Assembly (NCBI GenBank): GCA_900549005.1
Contig: URMT01000048.1
Span: forward strand, 1-11,840
DNA from: an uncultured Eubacteriales bacterium
Lineage (GTDB): Bacteria > Bacillota > Clostridia > Christensenellales > Borkfalkiaceae
DNA length: 11,840 nucleotides
Direction: 5' to 3'
Below are positions 5,570 to 11,663 of this stretch, piece by piece. Position 1 is the first letter of the stretch, and each line of letters opens with the position of its first letter. Below the pieces are notes generated by a model, which made no database searches, had not been told where the DNA came from, and worked only from the letters and a program-made list of their open reading frames with translations. The position numbers and the translations under genes were made by a program.

Positions 5570-6733
5570 TTACGACACGCGCGATATAGTTTTGCCGCCG
5601 CCGAAAGTCACCTCGTACCCGTACTCTTCAAAGGAGCCAGGAGGATAGTCCGTGCTTATTATGTTGGCCTCGCTTTGCAACACGGAAGCCAGCTTTTCTT
5701 CGCCGAAATCTCCGTATTCGTCGGCCATAGTGCGTATGATGAAGTGGGTAGCTACGGCGCGTTCGTAGGCCGTTCTGCCGCGCTCGTCCGAAAAGCCGTT
5801 GATTATGGCGAACATCGCCTGAGGGGCGTGACCGCTGTCGTTATACAAATCTATGGCGTAGAACATCTTCTGGGTGCGCATAGTTGTGTCGAGCGCGATA
5901 TAGCGCTCCGCCGCCGAGCCGTCGTGCAGCAGAAATATGAATTTGCCGAGCATTTCGGAGAGGAACGGATAGCCGTTGTCGGCGCGCAGTTCGGAAAAGG
6001 AGGAATACCCGCCAAGAGCCTGCGCGGGCGTATACAGCTTTGCGCCGAACAGTTCGGCGAGCATCTCGTCGAGGGCGAGCAAGTCATCGGAATTCAGCGC
6101 CGAATATCCCATTCCGCCCAGCGTTTTCGGCTCTATCAGCACGGTCACGGGCACGTGTTTGGGATTATAGTCCGACCACATTTTGAGCTCGGAAAGGGCG
6201 AGGTACAGGCTTACCGCCGACGAGCCGCCGTCCACCAGGCTGTTGTGCATTACCGCAAACCCGCCCTGCACGGACGACGAACTGTATATATCCAGCTCGA
6301 AGCTGCGCACGCCGATATTGAGCTGTTCGGTGAGCGTGGGGAGCGAATAGCCGTACCTGCCGCCCATTCCGATTGCGCCGTACAAAAACGCGCTTGCAGA
6401 CGGAATGTCCTGCTTGTAGCTGTTGTGAGTGGCCACGACGCGGATATCGTCGAGGCGTATTTCTTCGGCGGCCGACAGGTCGAAGTCGCTTAAACTCTGC
6501 TCGTCAATCTTCGGGGCGGTGCCGCTTTCGTAGGCCTCTTCAAGCTCTGCAATATGCTCCGTCTGCCATTTCTGCCACCCCTCCGCCACTTCTGCCGTCT
6601 GAACGAGCGCGGCTATAAACGCGCACAGCAGTATGAGGGCATACGCCGCCAGCGCCGAAGCCAGCGCTATCGCAGTAAATTTAACGGCGCGCCTTGCGCG
6701 GGAATCGGGTTTTTTATTTTCGGTTCTGTTCAT
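5570..6733 (-). CDS. Membrane-anchored Ca2+-dependent PI-PLC-like phosphodiesterase (PLC-C1 type)
   Basis: The 387-residue protein has an Arg/Lys-rich N-terminus and one long hydrophobic segment (about 19-45), read as a signal anchor or uncleaved signal peptide. C37 lacks a lipobox. The rest is an extracytoplasmic TIM-barrel-like domain resembling the Streptomyces PLC1 group: THNSYK with H103, GVRSFELDIY (141-150) with R143, E146 and D148, VMHNSLVD with H163, LIEPK with E201, and a C-terminal ISTDYP. The two histidines and acidic residues fit general acid/base catalysis with calcium. Family members cleave phosphatidylinositol or related lipids; the true substrate here is unknown. The start at 6733 is supported by GGGAG five bases upstream and by a consensus-like promoter with an extended -10. 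It is transcribed alone, convergent with yfcE. Family assignment rests on motif recall. Confidence 0.82.
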   Translation of the reverse strand: MNRTENKKPDSRARRAVKFTAIALASALAAYALILLCAFIAALVQTAEVAEGWQKWQTEHIAELEEAYESGTAPKIDEQSLSDFDLSAAEEIRLDDIRVVATHNSYKQDIPSASAFLYGAIGMGGRYGYSLPTLTEQLNIGVRSFELDIYSSSSVQGGFAVMHNSLVDGGSSAVSLYLALSELKMWSDYNPKHVPVTVLIEPKTLGGMGYSALNSDDLLALDEMLAELFGAKLYTPAQALGGYSSFSELRADNGYPFLSEMLGKFIFLLHDGSAAERYIALDTTMRTQKMFYAIDLYNDSGHAPQAMFAIINGFSDERGRTAYERAVATHFIIRTMADEYGDFGEEKLASVLQSEANIISTDYPPGSFEEYGYEVTFGGGKTISRVS

Positions 6734-6786
6734 TCTTTCTCCCGCGCCCTGCGGCGCAAAGTTTTTTGCCTTTTATAAGGGTTTTT

Positions 6787-6815
6787 ATTATACCACGGCG
6801 GCGGCCGCCCGTCAA
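6787..6815 (-). promoter_or_regulatory. Promoter of the PI-PLC-like gene
   Basis: On the minus strand, TTGACG (6815-6810), a 17-base spacer and TATAAT (6792-6787) are preceded by TGG, an extended -10. Transcription would start near 6780, giving a leader of about 46 bases. Confidence 0.85.
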
Positions 6816-6975
6816 TCGGTATGCGGCCGTACGCGAAATTATGGGCAATATGCGCGGTATTTTGGGCATACTGCGGGGGCAATGCAGCTTTTGCGGCAAG
6901 ATGAGCATTGGTTTTATCGCGCGGCACAGTATATTTTCCGAACTGAAAATAACCGCAGAAAAGCGCGAAATTTAG
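6816..6975. other. Short non-coding stretch between PI-PLC promoter and repeat array
   Basis: I see no supported gene here. A short plus-strand frame from the ATG at 6841 (45 residues) lacks a ribosome binding site and matches nothing I recognise. Confidence 0.4.
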
Positions 6976-7170
6976 AAAAAGCAAGCCGCTCAAAGAGATT
7001 TCTCCATTCGCTTCGCTCAGTCGAAATGACGGTAAGGGGTAAACCGCGCAGTCGAAATGACGGTAAGGGGTAAATCGCGCAGTCGAAATGACGGTAAGGG
7101 ATAAACCGCGCAGTCGAAATGACGGTAAGGGATAAACCGCGCAGTCGAAATTACAAAAAAAGCAAGCCGC
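6976..7170. repeat. Repeat insertion with 31-bp tandem array, flanked by 14-bp direct repeats
   Basis: A reverse copy of the dispersed repeat (6995-7030) leads into 31-bp units at 7018-7048, 7049-7079, 7080-7110 and 7111-7141, plus a 13-base partial unit at 7142-7154. Units differ by one or two bases and each begins CAGTCGAAATGACGG. AAAAAGCAAGCCGC occurs on both sides, at 6976-6989 and 7157-7170; the right copy forms the start of the adjacent terminator stem. Because 31 is not a multiple of three, the array is not coding. There are no spacers, so it is not a CRISPR array. Confidence 0.85.
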
Positions 7171-7204
7171 CCGCGCAAAAGGTTGCGCGGGCGGCCGTTT
7201 TTTT
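7166..7204. terminator. Bidirectional-looking terminator after the minus-strand small membrane gene
   Basis: A perfect 13-bp GC-rich stem (7166-7178/7183-7195) with an AAGG loop has A-runs on its left and seven Ts on its right. It begins directly after the stop of the gene at 7206 and should terminate it. The plus direction also looks functional. Confidence 0.85.
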
Positions 7205-7205
7205 C

Positions 7206-7430
7206 TTACTGGAAGCACAGTTTTTTGAAGAGAAGGCACCAAATCATATCCAACCAGCCGACGATGATACCGGTAGGTATGGTAACTATGATACAGATAA
7301 CCAACCTAAGAACTCCGCCTTTTTTGAGCCAGGTGCTCCACCTTACGATTATTTCCACCACCCAGTTTACGCCGGGAATGAGAAGGAGGATAATCTGCAC
7401 AAGACGGGGAAGTTTGTTAAACCAGGTCAT
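7206..7430 (-). CDS. Small two-helix membrane protein A (unknown function)
   Basis: The 74-residue protein has two hydrophobic segments (about 8-28 and 40-68) separated by a short charged turn (RWSTWLKKGG), and a Lys/Cys-containing tail. I do not recognise a named family. It shares spacing and residues with the divergent 82-residue protein at 7783-8031: an N-terminal LP, then IL..IP, a mid Arg, TI near the second helix, LD..W, and Lys near the end. The gene is convincing: AAGGAG lies seven bases before the ATG, a consensus promoter lies upstream, and a strong terminator follows the stop. Confidence 0.8.
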   Translation of the reverse strand: MTWFNKLPRLVQIILLLIPGVNWVVEIIVRWSTWLKKGGVLRLVICIIVTIPTGIIVGWLDMIWCLLFKKLCFQ

Positions 7431-7462
7431 ATTTCCACTCCTTATTAAATATTTGTAATTTA

Positions 7463-7490
7463 ATTATATCACAACGGGCGGATATGTCAA
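7463..7490 (-). promoter_or_regulatory. Consensus promoter of small membrane protein A
   Basis: On the minus strand, perfect TTGACA (7490-7485), a 16-base spacer and perfect TATAAT (7468-7463) are accompanied by an extended -10 (TGA before the hexamer). The leader is about 26 bases. This is the strongest-looking promoter in the window. Confidence 0.9.
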
Positions 7491-7530
7491 CAATAAAATT
7501 TGTAAAAATTTATTCACAGCGCGGCGCCGC

Positions 7531-7571
7531 AAGGCACAAAAGCGGGCGCAAAGCGCCCGCTTTTGTGCCTT
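7531..7571. repeat. Perfect 19-bp inverted repeat between divergent small membrane genes
   Basis: Arms 7531-7549 and 7553-7571 pair without mismatch around an AAA loop. On the plus strand, TTTTTT follows about ten bases later. A second hairpin (TTTTGCCGT 7590-7598, ACGGCAAAA 7604-7612) lies next to it. It is upstream of both flanking genes, so it is not the terminator of either. A terminator for a short non-coding RNA, or a dispersed repeat, are both possible. Confidence 0.6.
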
Positions 7572-7654
7572 GGCCGTCTGTTTTTTGCATTTTGCCGTGC
7601 TGAACGGCAAAAAAAATTTATTTTGCAGAACCAAAAAAATTTTTGCCCGAAGTA

Positions 7655-7683
7655 TTTACGCATAATTAAAATGGGTATATAAT
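7655..7683 (+). promoter_or_regulatory. Promoter of small membrane protein B
   Basis: TTTACG (7655-7660), a 17-base spacer and perfect TATAAT (7678-7683). The leader would be about 90 bases and contains two close copies of CGCAGGGCGG that can pair locally. Confidence 0.65.
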
Positions 7684-7782
7684 AAATATAAGCAAATGCA
7701 CCGCCGCAGGGCGGGCATAAATGCGCGGCGCAGGGCGGCAGGATTGCCGCAAAATAATTAAAGAGCTGCAAAGGAGCATTGA

Positions 7783-8031
7783 ATGAGCGATTTTTTGAAG
7801 GCGGTAGACGGGCTTCCCCTGCTTGCCAAAGTGATACTGTGCATACCCGTACTTGAAATTTTTTACGGCATTTGCCGCGTTGTGAACGGCGTTGTAAAAA
7901 ACGACGTGGTGTGGATTGTGCTTGCCGTGCTTACCATTATCCCCGGCGCGTTCTTTATGTGGATACTCGACCTTGTGTGGGTACTGTGGAAGGGGCACGC
8001 CATTCTGCTCGGCGATACGTATTTCGGCTGA
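7783..8031 (+). CDS. Small two-helix membrane protein B (unknown function)
   Basis: The 82-residue protein has hydrophobic segments at about 12-36 and 42-70 and a short polar C-terminus. It is a distant paralogue of the protein encoded at 7206-7430 and is transcribed away from it. AAGGAG lies about eight bases before the ATG, with a promoter upstream and a 14-bp terminator just after the stop. No family is recognised. Two diverged copies back to back suggest an old duplication with inversion, or independent insertion. Confidence 0.82.
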   Translation: MSDFLKAVDGLPLLAKVILCIPVLEIFYGICRVVNGVVKNDVVWIVLAVLTIIPGAFFMWILDLVWVLWKGHAILLGDTYFG

Positions 8032-8044
8032 AAAAAAGTAAAAT

Positions 8045-8082
8045 CCCGCGGCTTGCAAAAATTGCAAGCCGCGGGGGTTTTT
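8045..8082 (+). terminator. Terminator of small membrane protein B
   Basis: A perfect 14-bp stem (8045-8058/8062-8075) with an AAA loop is followed by GGTTTTT. It lies 13 bases after the stop. Confidence 0.92.
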
Positions 8083-8091
8083 GCATAACAA

Positions 8092-8123
8092 AAAAATTCC
8101 GTGCAAAGCTGCACGGAATTTTT
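8092..8123 (-). terminator. Terminator of the rpmJ-rplQ operon
   Basis: A perfect 14-bp stem (8092-8105/8110-8123) with a 4-nt loop ends on the minus strand in seven Ts. It lies 24 bases beyond the rplQ stop and faces the preceding plus-strand terminator in a convergent pair. Confidence 0.92.
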
Positions 8124-8147
8124 AACTTCATATACAGAAAACAACTA

Positions 8148-8654
8148 TTAAACGAGCTCGATTATAGCTTCTTCGGAAGCGTCGCCGCGCCTTTCGCCCA
8201 AAAGGTAGATGCGCGTATAACCGCCGCCCTGGCCGCTCTCTTCCTTGCGCTGAGCGTACTTGGGAGCTATCTCGTTGAAGAGCTTTTCCATAAGGGGATG
8301 CTGAACGTCCTGGGTGCGGGCCTTGAACTCTGCCTTCTTTTCGTTGAAGGCCTTAACTTCCTGCAAGTCGCGCAGCTTTGCCATTATGGCACGACGCGCA
8401 GCCAGCTTTTTGGGAGCGTCCTTTACCGATTTTACGGTAACTTCCTTACCCTTCTTGTCTTTGGTCACAACGTCCACTTCCTCGTTGAGGTCGTATACGT
8501 TGACGGCCTTGGTTATTATTTTTTCGACGTAGGGTTGAAGCTCTTTGGCTCTCGCCGCCGTCGTCTTTATTTTGCCGTACCACAGGAGCTCGGAAGCCTG
8601 ATTCCTGAGTATCGCCATTCTCTGCTTGGTAGTTCTTCCTAATTTACCGGGCAT
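8148..8654 (-). CDS. rplQ: 50S ribosomal protein L17, clostridial form with two extra segments
   Basis: The 168 residues begin with the L17 core (KLGRTTKQRMAILRN, then TTAARAKE at 31-38) and end with GGGYTRIYLLGERRGDA and IIELV. L17 sits near the exit tunnel of the large subunit. The usual length is about 115-130 residues. The excess lies in a charged segment at about 54-81 and another at about 98-119, on either side of the conserved KLAARRAIMAKL. Similar enlarged forms are known to me from Clostridia, so this is lineage-typical and not damaged. AAGGAGGA, the binding site, lies inside the end of rpoA; only four bases separate the rpoA stop from this ATG. Confidence 0.97.
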   Translation of the reverse strand: MPGKLGRTTKQRMAILRNQASELLWYGKIKTTAARAKELQPYVEKIITKAVNVYDLNEEVDVVTKDKKGKEVTVKSVKDAPKKLAARRAIMAKLRDLQEVKAFNEKKAEFKARTQDVQHPLMEKLFNEIAPKYAQRKEESGQGGGYTRIYLLGERRGDASEEAIIELV

Positions 8655-8658
8655 TTTT

Positions 8659-9612
8659 TTAGTCCTCCTTGTTAGCGAGCGAGAGGCCGTAAGACTGCAA
8701 CTTCAAAATTACTTCGTCAAGCGACTTGCGGCCGAGGTTTCTAACCTTCAACATCTCGTCTTCCGTCTTTCTCGTCAAATCTTCAACCGTGTGTATGTTT
8801 GCGCGTTTCAGGCAGTTGTAAGAGCGCACCGAAAGGTCCATCTCTTCGATGGCCATTGCAAGTACCTGCTGCTGCTTGTCGTCTTCATTCTTCACAAGTA
8901 TATCCATTCCCTTTATCGTATCCGAAAGGTTGACAAAGAGGCTGATATGGTCCTGCATTATCTTAGCCGCGAGGGAGACGATTTCCTTCGCGCTGAACGC
9001 GCCGTTGGTCCATACTTCCAGAACGAGCTTGTCGTAGTCGGTGTTCTGGCCTACGCGCGTGTTTTCTACGTTGTAGTTTACCTTTTTAACGGGGGTGTAG
9101 ATAGAGTCGATGGGGATGTAGTCGATGAGGTCTGAGCGGGTGTGGTCTGCGCCCTTGTAGCCCCTGCCTCTGCCGATTGTTATCTCCATATCTATCTTAC
9201 CGCCTGCGTCAACCGTGCATATGTGCTGGTCGCCGTTGATAATCTCTATCTCGGCGTCCTGCTCTATATCGCTCGCCTTGACTTCGGCGGGGCCTTCCTT
9301 GTAGAGGTGAACGACCTTTACGTAATCTTTATCGGTTATCTTGGTTTTGATAGCCAGCGTTTTGAGGTTGAGAATTATTTCAGTCACGTCCTCTTTTACG
9401 CCGGGCACAGCCGAAAACTCGTGCTTTACGCTGCCGTCCAAAAACCTTATTCCCTGCGCCGCCGCACCGGGGAGCGCGGACAGGAGTATTCTTCTAAGGC
9501 AGTTGCCTATTGTAAGACCGAAGCCCTTTTCAAGCGGTTCGACAACGACCTTCGCGTAAGACTGGTCCTCGCTCTCTTCCACTTCGATTTTGGGCATATC
9601 CATCTCGATCAT
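8659..9612 (-). CDS. rpoA: DNA-directed RNA polymerase subunit alpha
   Basis: The 317-residue protein is full length. The N-terminal dimerisation and assembly domain (about 1-230) contains [21 protein letters not shown] and the [12 protein letters not shown] region. An acidic, Gln-rich linker (DDKQQQ) and the C-terminal domain follow, with [20 protein letters not shown] and [16 protein letters not shown], the surface that contacts UP-element DNA and activators. The first ATG is chosen because AAGGAGG lies seven bases upstream; Met4 and Met6 are less well placed. The rpsD-rpoA gap is 28 bases. Confidence 0.99.
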   Translation of the reverse strand: MIEMDMPKIEVEESEDQSYAKVVVEPLEKGFGLTIGNCLRRILLSALPGAAAQGIRFLDGSVKHEFSAVPGVKEDVTEIILNLKTLAIKTKITDKDYVKVVHLYKEGPAEVKASDIEQDAEIEIINGDQHICTVDAGGKIDMEITIGRGRGYKGADHTRSDLIDYIPIDSIYTPVKKVNYNVENTRVGQNTDYDKLVLEVWTNGAFSAKEIVSLAAKIMQDHISLFVNLSDTIKGMDILVKNEDDKQQQVLAMAIEEMDLSVRSYNCLKRANIHTVEDLTRKTEDEMLKVRNLGRKSLDEVILKLQSYGLSLANKED

Positions 9613-9640
9613 TATACTACCTCCTTATAGGTTTTTATTA

Positions 9641-10270
9641 TTACTTGGAGTACAGCTCGACTATCATATGCTCTGCAATCTGGCTGTCGATATCCGACCT
9701 TACGGGCAGCTCGATTACCTTGCCTTCGAGCTTTTCGGAATCGAATTCAAGCCACTTGGGCATATTGGGAGCGGGCTTGCTGCCCTTTATTTCGCCGAAG
9801 AACTTGTTCGACGTCTTGCTCTCCTTAACGGCGATAACGTCGCCTTTCTTTACGATATAAGAGGGTATGTTTACCTTTCTGCCGTTCACGGTGAAATGGC
9901 CGTGGTTTACAAGCTGCCTTGCCTGCGCGCGCGAAGCGCCGATGCCGAGGCGGAATATAACGTTGTCGAGCCTTCTTTCGAGCAGGGAGAGCATATTTTC
10001 ACCGGTTATGCCCTTCATTCTGTCTGCGCGCTCGTAATATTCCCTGAACTGGCCTTCCTGAACGCCGTAAATACGCTTAACCTTCTGCTTTTCGCGAAGC
10101 TGCTGGCCGTATTCTGAAACCTTTTTCCTGCCCGTGCCGTGCTGGCCGGGGGCCATAGGCCTCTTTTCAAACGGGCACTTGCCCGAAGTATAACATTTAT
10201 CGCCCTTCAAAAAGAGCTTTGCGCCTTCCCTTCTGCAAAGGCGGCATTTTGCTTCTCTGTAAGTCGCCAT
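9641..10270 (-). CDS. rpsD: 30S ribosomal protein S4 (zinc-binding type)
   Basis: The 209-residue S4 has N-terminal cysteines C9, C12, C26 and C32 in the zinc-binding arrangement, MAPGQHG near 39-45, and the S4 RNA-binding domain (about 99-160, including [10 protein letters not shown] and [15 protein letters not shown]). S4 starts assembly of the 16S 5' domain and in some bacteria represses this operon; no regulatory structure for that is recognisable here. AAGGAG lies eight bases before the ATG, overlapping the rpsK end region. Confidence 0.99.
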   Translation of the reverse strand: MATYREAKCRLCRREGAKLFLKGDKCYTSGKCPFEKRPMAPGQHGTGRKKVSEYGQQLREKQKVKRIYGVQEGQFREYYERADRMKGITGENMLSLLERRLDNVIFRLGIGASRAQARQLVNHGHFTVNGRKVNIPSYIVKKGDVIAVKESKTSNKFFGEIKGSKPAPNMPKWLEFDSEKLEGKVIELPVRSDIDSQIAEHMIVELYSK

Positions 10271-10287
10271 AATTCACACTCCTTCAA

Positions 10288-10686
10288 TTATACTCTGCGG
10301 CGTTTGGGGGGTCTGCACCCGTTGTGGGGGATGGGGGATACGTCGGAAATGAGGGTGATTTCAACGTCGCAAGCGGCGATTGCCCTTATTGCCGATTCCC
10401 TGCCCGCGCCGGGGCCCTTAACGAACACTTCAACCGAACGGAGGCCGTGCTCCTTTGCAGCCCTTACGGCAGTTTCGGTGGCCATCTGTGCGGCAAACGG
10501 CGTGCCCTTGCGGCTGCCCTTATAACCAAGGCTGCCTGCGCTGGACCAGGCGATTGCGTTGCCCTGCGCGTCGGTTACCGTAACCAAGGTGTTGTTGAAA
10601 GACGACTGAATATGAACCTGACCTTTGTCAACCTTTTTAAGCTCTCTGCGCTTTCTGGTGGTTGCAGTCCTTTTTGTTGCTGCCAT
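10288..10686 (-). CDS. rpsK: 30S ribosomal protein S11
   Basis: The 132-residue S11 has the conserved core [43 protein letters not shown] and the basic C-terminal [14 protein letters not shown]. It binds the platform of the small subunit near the Shine-Dalgarno helix. AGGAGG lies ten bases upstream of the ATG, overlapping the rpsM stop region. The rpsM-rpsK gap is 17 bases. Confidence 0.99.
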   Translation of the reverse strand: MAATKRTATTRKRRELKKVDKGQVHIQSSFNNTLVTVTDAQGNAIAWSSAGSLGYKGSRKGTPFAAQMATETAVRAAKEHGLRSVEVFVKGPGAGRESAIRAIAACDVEITLISDVSPIPHNGCRPPKRRRV

Positions 10687-10703
10687 TTATTTACGTCCTC
10701 CTA

Positions 10704-11078
10704 TTACTTTGCGCCCTTCTTTTTGGCGACTGTGCGGCGGGGGCCCTTCCTGGTCCTCGCGTTTCTCTTGGTAGACTGTCCGCGTACGGGAAGGCCCTTT
10801 CTGTGCCTTATGCCGCGGTAGCAGCCTATTTCCATAAGACGTTTGATATTGAGGGATACTTCCGAGCGAAGTTCGCCCTCTACCCTCACGTTATGGTCGA
10901 TATATTCCCTGAGCTTGGAAACAGTCGTTTCGTCCAAATCCTTTACGCGGGTATCGGGGTCAACGCCTGTTGCGGCAAGAATCTTCTGGGAAGTTTTGAG
11001 CCCTATACCGTAGATATAGGTCAAACCGATTTCAATTCTCTTCTCTCTGGGTAAATCCACACCGGCAATACGTGCCAT
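10704..11078 (-). CDS. rpsM: 30S ribosomal protein S13
   Basis: The 124-residue S13 starts [14 protein letters not shown] and carries the helix-hairpin-helix [28 protein letters not shown], and a basic tail ending TVAKKKGAK. It lies in the head of the small subunit and contacts L5 and P-site tRNA. GGAGGA lies about ten bases upstream. The distance to rpmJ, normally a few tens of bases, is 317 here, so this gene may have its own promoter. Confidence 0.99.
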   Translation of the reverse strand: MARIAGVDLPREKRIEIGLTYIYGIGLKTSQKILAATGVDPDTRVKDLDETTVSKLREYIDHNVRVEGELRSEVSLNIKRLMEIGCYRGIRHRKGLPVRGQSTKRNARTRKGPRRTVAKKKGAK

Positions 11079-11107
11079 AAGATTTGATTCCTCCGTTTAA
11101 CTTTTAC

Positions 11108-11136
11108 TTAAAATTATTTTATGTTTTGTATGTCAA
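11108..11136 (-). promoter_or_regulatory. Possible internal promoter ahead of rpsM
   Basis: On the minus strand there is a perfect TTGACA (11136-11131), but the -10 at the best spacing (TTTTAA, 11113-11108) is poor. The AT-rich stretch has no better hexamer at 16-18 bases. It is weak evidence, made plausible by the long gap and the possible terminator after rpmJ. Confidence 0.3.
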
Positions 11137-11395
11137 CCGCCAAATGTATGCGCGCAAAGATGTGGAATGGGCGCGCCGAACCCTTCGGCGAGATTATTTT
11201 TTGATTTGCGGGCAGGCGGAAACGCAAAACCGCTCCGCAGGCAATGCCGGCGGAAGAGGTCTTGTTTTACGCCGCCCGAAGGGCGAAAGACGCGCCCCGG
11301 ATTTTACAGCATTATTTTGAGCCGCCGCGCAAAAATACAGCTAGCGCGGAAACGCCCGCAAACGGGCGCGGGGCGCCTTTAAAAAAGCAGCCCGC
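11137..11395. repeat. Hairpin-rich spacer inserted between rpmJ and rpsM
   Basis: There is no gene in this stretch. It contains CGCCGAA/TTCGGCG (11174-11180/11184-11190); nested arms TGCGG/CCGCA (11207-11211/11235-11239) around GCGG/CCGC (11216-11219/11230-11233); CGCCC/GGGCG (11273-11277/11281-11285); and CGCCCG/CGGGCG (11353-11358/11363-11368). The spacer is atypical for a ribosomal operon and resembles the other intergenic hairpin arrays. Confidence 0.6.
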
Positions 11396-11410
11396 TCAGC
11401 CCTGGCGCTG
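11381..11410 (-). terminator. Possible terminator or attenuator at the end of rpmJ
   Basis: On the minus strand CAGC plus CC (11410-11404, one bulged G) can pair with GGGCTG (11393-11388). CTTTTTT follows. The upper arm lies within the last rpmJ codons. The stem is short with a 10-nt loop, so termination would be partial at best. Confidence 0.35.
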
Positions 11411-11512
11411 TTTATGGCTCTTGTTCTTGGAACAGATAACCATAACCTTGCCGTTTCTTTTGATTATCTTGCACTTATCGCACATAGGCTTTACAGAAGG
11501 TCTAACTTTCAT
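11396..11512 (-). CDS. rpmJ: 50S ribosomal protein L36 (zinc-binding type)
   Basis: The 38-residue protein begins [15 protein letters not shown] and ends SHKQRQG. The zinc ligands C11, C14, C27 and H33 are present. It is one residue longer than the usual 37, with the extra residue between C27 and H33. L36 is the smallest large-subunit protein and binds near the peptidyl-transferase region. AAAGGAG lies six bases before the ATG. infA would be expected just upstream, but that space holds repeats instead. Confidence 0.97.
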   Translation of the reverse strand: MKVRPSVKPMCDKCKIIKRNGKVMVICSKNKSHKQRQG

Positions 11513-11528
11513 ATCAATCTCCTTTCGC

Positions 11529-11627
11529 TCACGAAAAATCTTTTTGCTGCGCAAAAATCTTTTTCCGTGATATTTTTTTTGTCGTAAAACGGCTTAACGG
11601 CGAAACTAAATTTCGCCTTGCCGTTTT
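11529..11627. repeat. Two-module hairpin repeat upstream of rpmJ
   Basis: Module 1 (11529-11570, 42 nt) has ends TCACGAA and TTCCGTGA and inner arms TTTTTGC/GCAAAAA (11541-11547/11551-11557). Module 2 has outer arms AAAACGGC/GCCGTTTT (11586-11593/11620-11627) and inner arms GGCGAAA/TTTCGCC (11599-11605/11611-11617) around loop CTAAA. Both correspond in order to modules at 3890-3931 and about 4033-4070. Confidence 0.65.
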
Positions 11628-11663
11628 TCGGCGTTATTTCATTTGAATTTTTTTATTCAGATT

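Noticed and set aside
5531..6493. 320-residue plus-strand frame opposite the PI-PLC-like gene
   Set aside because: Shadow of the coding strand; no binding site or promoter, while the minus-strand product has recognisable motifs and a good promoter.
6841..6975. 45-residue plus-strand frame with Cys and His residues
   Set aside because: No ribosome binding site, no terminator, and no family resemblance; likely chance.
7018..7154. CRISPR-like array of 31-bp repeats
   Set aside because: The units are contiguous with no spacers, and no cas genes are present. It is a tandem repeat.
6730..7242. 170-residue minus-strand frame across the tandem array
   Set aside because: It is made largely of the repeats; the period of 31 shifts frame each unit, it crosses a terminator, and it has no ribosome binding site.
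7872..8642. 256-residue plus-strand frame over the two terminators and rplQ
   Set aside because: It runs through two strong terminators and antisense to L17.
10271..11078. S4-binding autoregulatory pseudoknot in the alpha operon
   Set aside because: No structure resembling the known enterobacterial or Bacillus leaders could be recognised by eye near rpsM or rpsD.
8..11335. GCCGCCGCGCAA shared at 10-21, 2740-2751 and 11321-11332 as a conserved motif
   Set aside because: Low-complexity GC-rich 12-14 mers recur easily in this genome; too weak to call a repeat family on its own.
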